This document shows positions 9,300 through 18,570 of a stretch of 64,000 bases of DNA, in pieces (the first letter of the stretch is position 1; every line of letters starts with the position of its first letter). The notes beneath the pieces are model-generated. The model searched no databases and was not told the DNA's origin. It saw nothing but the letters and a program-made list of their open reading frames with translations. Origin of the DNA: Bacteroidota bacterium (GTDB taxonomy: Bacteria; Bacteroidota; Bacteroidia; Chitinophagales; Chitinophagaceae); assembly GCA_016868855.1 (NCBI GenBank), contig VGFP01000002.1, positions 366,372 through 430,371 of the forward strand, read 5' to 3'. The position numbers and the translations under genes were made by a program.

Positions 9300-10481
9300 T
9301 TATTCTATGGAAGATTTCTTTGAAAAATAGAACGTAAAAAGCTTGAAAACGGATCTAAAAATTATATAAGATACCCATTGGGTCAATTGATTCCAGATGC
9401 CAAAATGTTCAGCAAGATCTTCTTTTTTGATTTCAATGGTTTGGTGCTTGATAACTGCTTCGATCTCCTTGATGGTTGTTTCAGCAAAAGCATGATCTTC
9501 TATTTCTGCATTCAATTCAACGCTGGCCAGTGCGCTCAGGTCATTGATATTGTAAGATCCAATGGTAACAATTCTATCATCACAAACAGCAATCTTGCTG
9601 TGCAAAACCGTTGGAAGATATTCGTAGATCTGTATATTGTTTCTCAATGCCCATTGGTAAAAATATCTTTCTGCATTTTTTGCAATTGCAACATCTGATT
9701 TTCCTGCAAGTATCAATTTGATCACAACACCTCTTTTGATGGCAGCACTCATCTGGTTTCTAAAAAAGCTGTTGGGTATAAAGTAGCTCGACATCATGAT
9801 GATGGTTCGTTGTGCATTTCTGAACATCTCCATATACGTGCCGGAGATTTGATTTTTGTTCATTACCCAGTCATTTCTTCTGATTCTGATGGCAGTATGG
9901 GGGAAAGTATGGGCATGAGTTAGGACAGTATATTTATCGATCCATGTTTCCACGTTTCTTTTTTTATGATAAAAATGGAGACAAAGTTTATGCAGTTCAA
10001 AAGCTGATTCACCTTCAATCAGCACTGCATAGTCAAGCCAGGCAGGTTGATGCGGAAGATCGTTGTATCTGTCTGAGATATTGATTCCGCCTATCAAAGC
10101 AAAACAACCATCTGTGACCACCAACTTATGGTGCAATCTTCTTCCGAAATAATAGTTTTTGCTTTTAAAGATTGGTTCAAAAAACCTCAAGTGAATACCT
10201 GCATTTCTGATTTCCTGAATGAATGGTTTTGTTAAATTCCTTGATGCATAGCCGTCTAGTAAAATTTGTACGCGCACATTTCTTCTGGATGCAGCTATCA
10301 AGCAGTCTTTTATTTCATTCCCAGTATGATCTTCCTCCAAAATGTATACTTGCAATTGTATAAAGTGCTGAGCTTTTTCGATAAGTGTCTTGAGTTGATC
10401 GAAATACTCTTTACCTCCCCTGACAAGGGTAGCATGGTTATTGAATGTATAGGTGGTCTTTATTTTCTTCGCTGAAGACAT
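9300..10481 (-). CDS. Phospholipase D-family cardiolipin synthase-like protein
   Basis: Two HKD motifs typical of the PLD superfamily are present: H117-x-K119-x4-D124 (HHKLVVTDG) and H294-x-K296-x4-D301 (LHSKIAVCDD), each followed by the usual GGINISD / GSYNIND segment. The 393-residue length without N-terminal membrane helices fits the ClsB-type cardiolipin synthases, which act at the inner membrane by transesterifying phosphatidylglycerol. A hydrophobic segment near the C-terminus (WVSYIIFRSVFKLFTFYF) may help membrane association. The gene stands alone, divergent from mutS. Confidence 0.85.
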   Translation of the reverse strand: MSSAKKIKTTYTFNNHATLVRGGKEYFDQLKTLIEKAQHFIQLQVYILEEDHTGNEIKDCLIAASRRNVRVQILLDGYASRNLTKPFIQEIRNAGIHLRFFEPIFKSKNYYFGRRLHHKLVVTDGCFALIGGINISDRYNDLPHQPAWLDYAVLIEGESAFELHKLCLHFYHKKRNVETWIDKYTVLTHAHTFPHTAIRIRRNDWVMNKNQISGTYMEMFRNAQRTIIMMSSYFIPNSFFRNQMSAAIKRGVVIKLILAGKSDVAIAKNAERYFYQWALRNNIQIYEYLPTVLHSKIAVCDDRIVTIGSYNINDLSALASVELNAEIEDHAFAETTIKEIEAVIKHQTIEIKKEDLAEHFGIWNQLTQWVSYIIFRSVFKLFTFYFSKKSSIE

Positions 10482-10590
10482 GGATATTACACGTAATTTT
10501 CCACAATGTATGTTGATGTTTAAACCTGATTGAATTTAAATAAATTTCCTTGCGCTTTCGTATTTTCGACGTTCATCTATACTTTGGTTA

Positions 10591-13182
10591 ATGGCTCGCA
10601 GCGCAAGTGAAACACCTCTGATGCAACAACATCGGGCAATCAAACAAAAATACCCCGATGCAATTTTATTGTTCAGGGTGGGAGATTTTTATGAAACCTT
10701 TGGTGAGGACGCAGTAAAAGCATCGTCTATCCTGGGTATTACCCTCACCAAAAGAAACAATGGAGCCGCTGCATCCCTTGAATTGGCAGGATTTCCGCAC
10801 CATAGCCTGGACACTTATTTGCACAAGCTTGTGAAAGCTGGATTCAGGGTTGCCGTTTGTGATCAATTAGAAGACCCCAAACAAGCCAAAGGAATAGTGA
10901 AAAGAGGAGTAACGGATATGGTTACTCCCGGATTGGCAACGCATGACAAACTGCTTGAGCAAAAAAGCAATAATTTTCTTGCGGGATTGCATTTCGGAGT
11001 AACCAGCATGGGCATATCCTTTTTAGACATCTCTACAGGTGAGTTTTTTGTAGCAGAGGGCAATGAAGAATATATTGATAAATTGCTACAAACATTTCAA
11101 CCTGCAGAAATAATATTTCAAAAAGGGAAACAAGAGACTTTTCAGGAAAGATTTGGAAAGAAATTTTATTTCTATTGTCTTGACAGTTGGATTTTTGATC
11201 ATCGATATGCCATAGAGGAGTTGACCCGTCATTTTGGTACACACTCGCTAAAAGGTTTTGGTGTGGATGATTTATCGAATGCAATCATTGCGGCAGGATC
11301 AATTCTGCATTATTTACATGATACAGCTCATCCAAATTGTCAGCATGTATCCAGATTACATCGAATCAATAAAGACGAATTCTTGTGGATGGATCAATTC
11401 ACCATCCGCAATCTCGAGCTGGTGTCTTCAACAGTAGATCAGGGCGCCACTTTGCTGAAAACACTTGATGCCACGACAACCCCTATGGGTGCGCGTTTGT
11501 TGAAACGGTGGATGTTGATGCCGCTCTGCGATCAGCAAAAGATCAATGAACGTTTGGATCTGGTAGAGAAGATCATGAGTGATAAGCAATGGCTTGAAAA
11601 CATAACCCATCAATTCAAATCGTTTGGTGACATTGAACGGTTGGTAAGTAAAATTTCTTCTAAGAAGTTAGGTCCCCGGGAAATGTTGCAATTGGCAAAC
11701 GGATTGCAGGAGGTAGCACATTTGAAAAGATTGCAAACATCTTGGCAGGATAAATACTTGCAGCGTCTGTTGGAAGCACTTGATCCCTGTATGGAGATAG
11801 CAGATCGAATTTCAAGAGAAATTGCTGACGACGCACCCCATCAAATTCAAAAGGGAGGGTATATCAACAAAGGGGTCAACCAAGAATTGGATCATTACAG
11901 AGACCTGTCTTCAGGTGGGAAAAAATACCTGCTTGAAATTCAACAAAAAGAAATACTGGAAACAGGTATCACTTCATTGAAAGTAGGGTTCAACAATGTT
12001 TTCGGATACTATCTGGAAGTGAGCAATGCACATAAAAACAAAGTCCCCTCGACATGGATTAGAAAGCAGACCTTGACCAATGGTGAGCGATATATTACTA
12101 CAGAGTTGAAAGAATACGAGGAGAAAATCATGGGGGCAGAAGATAAAATTGCACAGCTCGAATCTCTGATCTATGAATCTCTGTTGACTGCATTGCAAGG
12201 TTTCATACTTCCCATGCAACAAAATGCACAGGTCATTGCGATCATAGATTGCCTTTGCTCTTTTGCTTCAAAAGCTCTGCAGCAGAACTATTGCAAGCCC
12301 GTTATACATGATGGAGATGCATTGACCATTGCATCCTCCAGGCATCCGGTTATTGAAACAATGCTACCACCTGGAGAATCATATATTTCAAATGACCTGC
12401 ATCTTGATCAAACAAATACACAGGTTATTATTTTGACAGGTCCCAATATGAGCGGCAAGAGTGCACTCTTGCGTCAATCTGCCATAATTGTATTGATGGC
12501 ACACATGGGCAGCTACGTTCCTGCTGCCAAGGCTTTGATTCCACTTACAGACAAGATATTTACCCGCGTAGGCGCATCAGATAATTTGTCGGGAGGCGAG
12601 TCCACATTTATGGTGGAGATGAATGAAACAGCCAGTATCATCAATAATATTTCCACCAGAAGTTTTGTGATTTTGGATGAGATCGGAAGGGGGACATCCA
12701 CCTATGATGGTATTTCAATTGCATCTAGTATTGCGGAATACTTGCACAATGCGGCAGAAAAGCCTAAAACACTTTTTGCAACCCATTATCATGAGATGAA
12801 TGAACTAGAATCCCATCTCCCAAGGGTGAAGAATTTTCATATCACACATCGTGAGGTAGATAATAAAATTCTATTTCTGAGAAAATTAGCCCCAGGCGGC
12901 AGTACGCATAGTTTTGGCATTCATGTTGCAAGAATGGCAGGGATGCCTGCATTGTTATTGAACCGGGCCAATGAAATATTGGTTGAGCTGGAACGAAGAG
13001 AGGGGCGTGCATCAGCAGCCAGTCTAAAACAAGATGCTTCCGAAATGCAATTGACAATATTTGACGAACACAGCATGGTGTTTGATCAAATCAGAAAATT
13101 ATTGGAGAAAGTAGATATCAACGGATTGACACCGGTTGAGGCGCTGGTTATTTTAAATGATATCAAGAAAAAAATCGGTTAA
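10591..13182 (+). CDS. mutS: DNA mismatch repair ATPase MutS
   Basis: Recognises mismatched bases and starts repair. The mismatch-reading Phe-x-Glu is seen at F33-Y34-E35 in GDFYETF. The C-terminal ABC-type ATPase has the Walker A GPNMSGKSALLRQ (about residues 616-628), the signature LSGGESTFMVEMNE, Walker B FVILDEIGRGTSTYDG, and the His switch ATHYHEMNEL. The C-terminal helix-turn-helix follows. Length 863 is normal. It is a single-gene unit with a 109-base upstream gap; its end lies eight bases from the end of the opposing cysteine desulfurase. Confidence 0.98.
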   Translation: MARSASETPLMQQHRAIKQKYPDAILLFRVGDFYETFGEDAVKASSILGITLTKRNNGAAASLELAGFPHHSLDTYLHKLVKAGFRVAVCDQLEDPKQAKGIVKRGVTDMVTPGLATHDKLLEQKSNNFLAGLHFGVTSMGISFLDISTGEFFVAEGNEEYIDKLLQTFQPAEIIFQKGKQETFQERFGKKFYFYCLDSWIFDHRYAIEELTRHFGTHSLKGFGVDDLSNAIIAAGSILHYLHDTAHPNCQHVSRLHRINKDEFLWMDQFTIRNLELVSSTVDQGATLLKTLDATTTPMGARLLKRWMLMPLCDQQKINERLDLVEKIMSDKQWLENITHQFKSFGDIERLVSKISSKKLGPREMLQLANGLQEVAHLKRLQTSWQDKYLQRLLEALDPCMEIADRISREIADDAPHQIQKGGYINKGVNQELDHYRDLSSGGKKYLLEIQQKEILETGITSLKVGFNNVFGYYLEVSNAHKNKVPSTWIRKQTLTNGERYITTELKEYEEKIMGAEDKIAQLESLIYESLLTALQGFILPMQQNAQVIAIIDCLCSFASKALQQNYCKPVIHDGDALTIASSRHPVIETMLPPGESYISNDLHLDQTNTQVIILTGPNMSGKSALLRQSAIIVLMAHMGSYVPAAKALIPLTDKIFTRVGASDNLSGGESTFMVEMNETASIINNISTRSFVILDEIGRGTSTYDGISIASSIAEYLHNAAEKPKTLFATHYHEMNELESHLPRVKNFHITHREVDNKILFLRKLAPGGSTHSFGIHVARMAGMPALLLNRANEILVELERREGRASAASLKQDASEMQLTIFDEHSMVFDQIRKLLEKVDINGLTPVEALVILNDIKKKIG

Positions 13183-13190
13183 ATACTGCA

Positions 13191-14318
13191 TTACAACAGT
13201 TGCTTGATCTTCTCAACTGTCTGATCAATTTCTTCTTTTGTATTGTACTTGCTGAATGAAAATCTAACGGTTGATTGCTTCTCAGTGATCAATGCGTTGA
13301 TGACATGGGAGCCTTGATTAGCGCCGCTACTGCAGGCACTGCCACCTGATACACAAATATGATGAATGTCTAAATTGAAAAGAAGCATTTCTGATTTTTC
13401 ATTGTGGGGGAATCCAACGCTCAAAACAGTATACAGACTGTTTCCATCTGGATCACCATTGAAAACAATACCAGGAATACTATCAGCAAGCTTTCCTTTC
13501 ATATATTTTTTAAGTGATAAAATATATGTGCTGTCCGCAGCATGATTTTCATTGGCCAATTCCAGCGCCTTGGTGAATCCAATAATGCCATAAATATTTT
13601 CAGTACCTGCGCGCATATTTCTCTCTTGTCCGCCTCCATGAATGAACGGATTGATTTTATTGCGCTGGCTGATGTAGAGCAGACCAATCCCCTTGGGACC
13701 ATGAAATTTGTGACCCGCACCTGTGATGAAATCAACATGAGTTGTACTTAGATCAATCGTAAAATGTCCTACTGTTTGCACGGTATCTGCATGGAATATT
13801 GCACCGTACTTTTTGCAGAGTTCCCCGACGGTATGCAAGTCGGTAATGTTTCCAATTTCATTGTTGGCATGCATCAGTGTGACCAGTGTCTTTACAGGAC
13901 TCGCTTGCAGTCTCGTTTCAAGGTCTACCAAATCTATGTGCCCATCAGGCAATAATTTTACAAACTCCAATGAAGCCTCTTGGTTCTTCTCAATGAATTC
14001 AACCGTATGCAATGTTGCGTGATGTTCAATGGGCGAAGTGATGATTCTCTTGCAATTCAACGTTCTGACTGCACTGAAAATAGCTGTATTGCTGCTCTCT
14101 GTTCCTCCACTGGTGAAAAATATTTCAGCAGGTTGTGCTTTCAGAATTGATGCAACAGATTTACGGGCCTTTTCAATGGCCAGTCTGTTCTCTCTTCCAT
14201 AGGAATATATTGATGAAGGATTTCCGAAATGGGTGGAAAGATAGGGCAGCATTTCCTGCACCACCGCCGGATCGATCGGCGTTGTTGCAGCGTTGTCAAA
14301 ATAAATTCTTGGATTCAT
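13191..14318 (-). CDS. Cysteine desulfurase, NifS/IscS type
   Basis: PLP enzyme that takes sulfur from cysteine for Fe-S clusters or thiolated tRNA. Visible: FDNAATTP at the N-terminus, HFGNPSSIYSYGR, TSGGTESSN, the PLP lysine in GAGHKFHGPKG, and the active-site Cys near residue 329 in GGSACSSG with the long flexible loop of the class I (IscS) group. Length 375. A second, SufS-type desulfurase lies at 62.6-63.8 kb, so this copy may serve tRNA thiolation or a separate route; that split is inference. A -7 element lies 18 bases upstream of the ATG. Confidence 0.93.
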   Translation of the reverse strand: MNPRIYFDNAATTPIDPAVVQEMLPYLSTHFGNPSSIYSYGRENRLAIEKARKSVASILKAQPAEIFFTSGGTESSNTAIFSAVRTLNCKRIITSPIEHHATLHTVEFIEKNQEASLEFVKLLPDGHIDLVDLETRLQASPVKTLVTLMHANNEIGNITDLHTVGELCKKYGAIFHADTVQTVGHFTIDLSTTHVDFITGAGHKFHGPKGIGLLYISQRNKINPFIHGGGQERNMRAGTENIYGIIGFTKALELANENHAADSTYILSLKKYMKGKLADSIPGIVFNGDPDGNSLYTVLSVGFPHNEKSEMLLFNLDIHHICVSGGSACSSGANQGSHVINALITEKQSTVRFSFSKYNTKEEIDQTVEKIKQLL

Positions 14319-14336
14319 GCGAACTAATCAGTGTGC

Positions 14337-14344
14337 CAAATATA
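14337..14344 (-). promoter_or_regulatory. -7 promoter element of the cysteine desulfurase gene
   Basis: TATATTTG on the minus strand, a full match to TAnnTTTG, in the short gap between the glmM-like stop (14356) and this gene's ATG (14318). No clear TTG lies at -33. It suggests that the gene can be transcribed independently of the upstream mutase gene. Confidence 0.5.
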
Positions 14345-14355
14345 CTCAAAGCAGC

Positions 14356-15738
14356 TTAAATGCACTCCTGGATATCTTTGATCAACTTGCTGGCAATATT
14401 GTTGGCAGTTGTTTCAAAATTACTCTCTGCGATGATCCTGATGATGGGTTCAGTATTGCTTGCTCTCAAATGTACCCAGTCGTTGTCAAACTCAATGCGG
14501 AGCCCATCGATGGTATTCAGCGGATTCGATTTGTATTTCTGTTGAATTTTGGAGAATATGCCTGGCAGATCAATTCCATTTTCCAGCTCAATTTTGTTTT
14601 TGCTGATGAAATAATCCGGATAGCTGCTCCTCAATTGTTTGGCTGTTTTCTTTGATGTGGCAAGCTGTGATAAAATCAGTGCAATCCCAATCAGGGCGTC
14701 TCTTCCGTAATGGAAATCGGGGACAATAATTCCTCCATTTCCCTCTCCACCAATTACCGCATTCACTTCCTTCATTTTAGCAACCACATTTACTTCTCCC
14801 ACTGCTGCAGGATGATAAGTGCCGCCATGTTTCTCGGTTATATCCTTGAGAGCCTTGGATGACGAGAGATTACTTACAGTATTGCCTTTTCTTTTGCTGA
14901 GCACATAATCAGCTACAGCAACCAATGTGTATTCCTCTCCAAACATAGAACCATCTTCCGAAACAAGCACAAGCCTGTCTACGTCGGGGTCGACCGATAT
15001 GCCCAAATCTGCTTTTTGATTGACAACTTCAGCGGCAAGCTGATTGAGGTGTTGAGGCAATGGCTCTGGATTGTGTGCAAATTTTCCATTGACTTCAGCA
15101 TTCAGTACAAAGATCTGGTCGTCTGTGAGTCCCAGTTTTTTCAACAGTGCCGGAACAAAAATTGCACCACTGCTGTTAATGGCATCAACAACTATTTTGA
15201 ATTTCCTTTTTTCAATGGCTTTTTTATCAACCAATGCATAGTTGACAATGCTGTCAAGGTGATGAGCGGCATGATCGAATTTTTCAATAACGGTGCCAAG
15301 CTTATCAACTGTTGCAAAAGCAATAGCACCTTCCTCTGCATTTTTTAAAATCTCTTCCCCAGTATTAGCACTGATGAATTCACCTTTTTCGTTGAGTAAT
15401 TTCAATGCATTCCATTCTTTTGGGTTGTGACTTGCGGTGATGATGATTCCGCCAGCAGCTTTTTCATGTACCACCTCTATTTCAACCGTTGGAGTAGTGG
15501 ATAGTCCAAGATCAACTACATCAGCTCCCAAAGCAGTCAGGGTTTGTGCAACCAGTTTTGAAATCGATGGACCACTGATTCTACCGTCTCTACCAATAAC
15601 AATTTTTTTATTCCCTCCAGAAATGGCCCATTGTCCGTATGCAGCAGTAAACTTGACAATATCGATGGGTGACAATGATTCACCTGGTTTTCCTCCAATG
15701 GTTCCCCGAATTCCTGATATGCTTTTGATGAGTGCCAC
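14356..15738 (-). CDS. glmM: Phosphoglucosamine/phosphohexose mutase
   Basis: Alpha-D-phosphohexomutase that interconverts 6- and 1-phosphate sugars; as GlmM it makes glucosamine 1-phosphate for UDP-GlcNAc and peptidoglycan. The phosphoserine loop reads TASHNPKEWNALK (about residue 102), the Mg-binding loop DPDVDRLVLV, the sugar-binding loop GGEGNGGIIVPDFHYGRDA, and the phosphate-binding loop RASNTEPIIRI. The N-terminus (IKSISGIRGTIGG) is that of GlmM-like members. Length 460. Substrate choice between glucosamine and mannose/glucose phosphates is not certain from motifs. It has a good promoter of its own. Confidence 0.87.
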   Translation of the reverse strand: MALIKSISGIRGTIGGKPGESLSPIDIVKFTAAYGQWAISGGNKKIVIGRDGRISGPSISKLVAQTLTALGADVVDLGLSTTPTVEIEVVHEKAAGGIIITASHNPKEWNALKLLNEKGEFISANTGEEILKNAEEGAIAFATVDKLGTVIEKFDHAAHHLDSIVNYALVDKKAIEKRKFKIVVDAINSSGAIFVPALLKKLGLTDDQIFVLNAEVNGKFAHNPEPLPQHLNQLAAEVVNQKADLGISVDPDVDRLVLVSEDGSMFGEEYTLVAVADYVLSKRKGNTVSNLSSSKALKDITEKHGGTYHPAAVGEVNVVAKMKEVNAVIGGEGNGGIIVPDFHYGRDALIGIALILSQLATSKKTAKQLRSSYPDYFISKNKIELENGIDLPGIFSKIQQKYKSNPLNTIDGLRIEFDNDWVHLRASNTEPIIRIIAESNFETTANNIASKLIKDIQECI

Positions 15739-15756
15739 AATTCAATTTTAAGGCTG

Positions 15757-15787
15757 CAAAATTACAAAAAAATGATGCCTTCACCAA
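15757..15787 (-). promoter_or_regulatory. Promoter of glmM
   Basis: On the minus strand TTG at 15787-15785, 20 bases, then TAATTTTG at 15764-15757. Both parts match the Bacteroidota consensus. The ATG follows 18 bases after the -7 element. Confidence 0.65.
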
Positions 15788-15815
15788 TTTGACAAGCTAT
15801 GGATGCAATTTTTCA

Positions 15816-15835
15816 TAACAATTTATGAATTGTTA
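15816..15835. repeat. Inverted repeat between glmM and the PAP2 operon
   Basis: TAACAATT-TATG-AATTGTTA, an 8-bp perfect inverted repeat in the 144-base divergent promoter region. It lies upstream of both promoters and could be an operator; no regulator is identified. Confidence 0.35.
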
Positions 15836-15847
15836 ATTTTCAAGTCG

Positions 15848-15878
15848 TTATATGGGTGATCAATACATTGTAGATTTG
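15848..15878 (+). promoter_or_regulatory. Promoter of the PAP2-pyrF operon
   Basis: TAGATTTG at 15871-15878 matches TAnnTTTG; TTA at 15848-15850 is a weak -33, 20 bases upstream. The ATG of the PAP2 gene is only four bases downstream. Confidence 0.5.
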
Positions 15879-15882
15879 TATA

Positions 15883-16488
15883 ATGTCATCTAATATTGGC
15901 TTTGTACGTTCTTTGATCAGTGCTACAGAAGAAGTCGACCATGCCCTTTTGTTGATCATCAATCGTGAGCTGACACATCCGGCAATCGACCACATTGCCC
16001 TTTTCATGCGCGAATCTATTTTCCATATTCCTCTTTATCTGTTTCTTTTTTTCATTGCTTTTCAAGTGTATGGGAAAAAAGCTCTTTGGTGGATCATTGC
16101 GGCATTCGCTTTGATCGCATGTACCGACCTGCTGAGCAGCCAGGTCATCAAATATGCTTTCAACAGATTGAGACCTTGCCGCGATCCCAACATGGCATTT
16201 CAGATCAGGTTTCTTGCAAAATACTGCGGTTCCAATCCAAGTTTTACCTCTTCCCATGCCCTCAATCATTTTGCTTTTGCTGCCTATGTTGTCAGATCGT
16301 TCAGAGGTATTTCAAATTGGATCTATCTGTTGTTTGTTTGGGCTGCTATCATCTCCTATTCCCAGGTCTATGTTGGTGTGCATTATCCCAGTGATGTCAT
16401 TGCTGGGGGCTTACTGGGGATACTCCTGGGAGGAATTGGTTTCAGCATAACCAAACAGGCATTATCTTTACATCAACCTCAACCATGA
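15883..16488 (+). CDS. PAP2-family membrane phosphatase
   Basis: Integral membrane lipid phosphatase (type 2 phosphatidic acid phosphatase fold), such as undecaprenyl- or phosphatidate phosphatase. The three-part active site is readable: KYAFNRLRPCRD, SFTSSHALNHFAF with the catalytic His, and YSQVYVGVHYPSDV with the second His and Asp. In the third motif the usual Arg after Ser is Gln. Five hydrophobic stretches are seen. Its last base triplet overlaps the next gene (ATGA), so the two are coupled. Confidence 0.88.
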   Translation: MSSNIGFVRSLISATEEVDHALLLIINRELTHPAIDHIALFMRESIFHIPLYLFLFFIAFQVYGKKALWWIIAAFALIACTDLLSSQVIKYAFNRLRPCRDPNMAFQIRFLAKYCGSNPSFTSSHALNHFAFAAYVVRSFRGISNWIYLLFVWAAIISYSQVYVGVHYPSDVIAGGLLGILLGGIGFSITKQALSLHQPQP

Positions 16489-17783
16489 CGGAGCTCATCA
16501 TTCTTTTTTTTCTGATCTTTTTGAATGGATTTTTCTCCATGGCAGAAATTGCACTGGTCTCCTCCCGCAAGGCCAGGTTAGAGGGACAAGCGGGCAAGGG
16601 TGACCAAAAGGCGAAAAAAGCATTGGACCTCGCACAGCACCCAGATAAATTTTTATCAACGGTTCAAATTGGCATCACCACCATTGGTATTCTTACGGGT
16701 ATATATTCAGGTGAAAAGATGATTGATGATGTAGCAAATTATCTCAATCAAATATCCCTGTTTGCTGCATACAGCAATGGAATCGCGACAGCCATCGTTG
16801 TTCTCATCATCACCTTCTTTTCTCTTGTTTTTGGAGAACTGGTTCCTAAAAGATTGAGCATGGCAAGTCCGGAGTCCATAGCAAAAACTGTTGCCGCTCC
16901 CATGATGTTGATCTCAAGGGCAGTTCACCCATTTGTGTGGTTGCTGACAAGAACATCGGGATTCATTCTAAAAATATTCAGGATCAGATCAGATGACTCA
17001 CTCGTTACAGAAGAAGAAATCAAGGCAATCATCAGTGAGGGTACTGAACATGGGGCCATTGAAGAAACGGAACAGGAAATCATTGAACGTGTCATGCATT
17101 TGGGCGATAGAAATCTGACTTCATTGATGACACATCGGAGCGATGTGATTTGGTTTGAGTTGAACGACAACGAGAAAAGCATCAGAGAGAAAATTCTTGC
17201 AGAACCACATTCTGTTTATCCAGTATGTGATAAGTCCATCGATCATATCAAAGGCATCGTTTCCATCAAAGACATGTATGTTACTCCAGACGACGTATCC
17301 TTCAAAGAGGTTATGAAGACGCCCTTGTTCGTGCCTGAAAATATCACCCCTTATCAATTGTTAGAAAAATTCAAGCAGACAAAAATTCACACATCCTTTG
17401 TGGTGGATGAATATGGTACGCTGCTCGGACTCGTAACGCTCAATGATTTACTGGAAGCCATTGTGGGTGATTTACCACAGCAAGATGAAATTGACTATGA
17501 GGTAGTGAAAAGGGAAGACGGCAGCTTCTTGGTAGATGCCCAAATTCCTTTCTATGAATTTTTGTCCAGGTTTGAAAAGGCAGAGTGGATGAATGAAGGT
17601 GAACATGAATTTGATACACTTGCTGGCTTCATTCTCCATTCGTTGGAACATATACCTGTTACAGGGGAGCATTTCGAATGGAAAGGATTTTCTTTTGAAA
17701 TAGTTGATATGGATGGTCATCGGATCGATAAAATTTTGGTCAAGGTTTCTGATGACATCAGAAACGAAATGGAGGAGTCTTAA
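16485..17783 (+). CDS. CNNM/CorC-family transporter (DUF21-CBS-CorC_HlyC)
   Basis: Inner-membrane protein of the hemolysin/CorC/CNNM group, linked in the family to Mg2+ or Na+ efflux. The N-terminal DUF21 domain (about residues 1-190) has the typical start LIILFFLIFLNGFFSMAEIALVSSRKARLE and the FGELVPKRL motif. A CBS pair (about 205-335, with LMTHRSDV and VVDEYGTLLGLVTLNDLLEAIVGD) and a C-terminal CorC_HlyC domain (about 345-425) follow. Length 432 is usual. It overlaps the PAP2 gene by four bases, and the next gene's ATG begins at the base after its stop. Confidence 0.92.
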   Translation: MTELIILFFLIFLNGFFSMAEIALVSSRKARLEGQAGKGDQKAKKALDLAQHPDKFLSTVQIGITTIGILTGIYSGEKMIDDVANYLNQISLFAAYSNGIATAIVVLIITFFSLVFGELVPKRLSMASPESIAKTVAAPMMLISRAVHPFVWLLTRTSGFILKIFRIRSDDSLVTEEEIKAIISEGTEHGAIEETEQEIIERVMHLGDRNLTSLMTHRSDVIWFELNDNEKSIREKILAEPHSVYPVCDKSIDHIKGIVSIKDMYVTPDDVSFKEVMKTPLFVPENITPYQLLEKFKQTKIHTSFVVDEYGTLLGLVTLNDLLEAIVGDLPQQDEIDYEVVKREDGSFLVDAQIPFYEFLSRFEKAEWMNEGEHEFDTLAGFILHSLEHIPVTGEHFEWKGFSFEIVDMDGHRIDKILVKVSDDIRNEMEES

Positions 17784-18569
17784 ATGAATTTGTCTTTAAT
17801 TGGAAAGACCGCGTTGGTCAGCGGAGCTTCACAGGGAATAGGGAAGGCAATAGCAATAGAACTTTCTTTGCTGGGGGCGAACTGTATTTTATTGGCAAGA
17901 AACAGTGAAGCATTGGCTGCTGCGACTAAAGACCTTGACGTTTCAGCCGGACAGTCACATCATTTCTATGCGATAGATTTTGCTGTGTCAGATGGATTGA
18001 AAAATTTGGTTGAATCAATAGTCAAAGAACATCCCATTGATATTCTTATCAACAATAGCGGTGGACCCGCAGCGGGTTTGATCTTCAGTGAGGCGCCTGA
18101 AAAATTCGAGGCAGCTTTCAAACAACATGTGGTGGCAAATCAAATCCTCAGCCAAGCAGTTGTTCCTGGAATGAAGCAGCGATCATGGGGACGCATCATC
18201 AATATCATTTCAACTTCTGTTCGAACGCCATTGGACAACCTGGGTGTATCCAATACCATCAGGGCTGCAGTCGCTTCATGGTCAAAGTCTATGTCCAACG
18301 AATTGGCTGTGCATGGCATTACAGTCAACAGCCTGCTACCTGGATTTATTTCAACCACCAGGCTTGATGCAGTTGCAAGTAGTTTTGCAGAGCGTGCACA
18401 GATATCAAAAAGCGATATGGAAGAGAGAATGAAAAGTTCTGTTCCTGCCAAACGCTTTGGAGATCCATCTGAGATTGCAGCTGTTGCGGCATTCATTGCA
18501 TCTCCAGCTGCATCCTATGTCAATGGCGTAAGCATTCCTGTTGATGGAGGAAGAACTCCAACCATTTGA
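17784..18569 (+). CDS. Short-chain dehydrogenase-like protein with atypical active site
   Basis: Rossmann-fold SDR of 261 residues. The nucleotide-binding TGxxxGxG region is GASQGIGKA, and the NNAG motif is NNSGG. The catalytic Ser is in IINIISTSVR, but the Tyr-x3-Lys pair is replaced: where YSASKAAV is expected the sequence reads SNTIRAAV, so Tyr becomes Ser and Lys becomes Arg. From memory, a clade of SDRs with this LGVSNTIR pattern is widespread, so it is probably not a decayed gene. The start follows the stop of the CNNM gene with no spacer. The substrate is unknown; oxidoreductase activity should not be assumed. Confidence 0.85.
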   Translation: MNLSLIGKTALVSGASQGIGKAIAIELSLLGANCILLARNSEALAAATKDLDVSAGQSHHFYAIDFAVSDGLKNLVESIVKEHPIDILINNSGGPAAGLIFSEAPEKFEAAFKQHVVANQILSQAVVPGMKQRSWGRIINIISTSVRTPLDNLGVSNTIRAAVASWSKSMSNELAVHGITVNSLLPGFISTTRLDAVASSFAERAQISKSDMEERMKSSVPAKRFGDPSEIAAVAAFIASPAASYVNGVSIPVDGGRTPTI

Positions 18570-18570
18570 T

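Noticed and set aside
10482-10590. mutS promoter in the 109-base gap
   Set aside because: TATTTTCG at 10561 and ATACTTTGG near 10580 are each one or more bases off the consensus, and no TTG is at the right distance; not strong enough to list.
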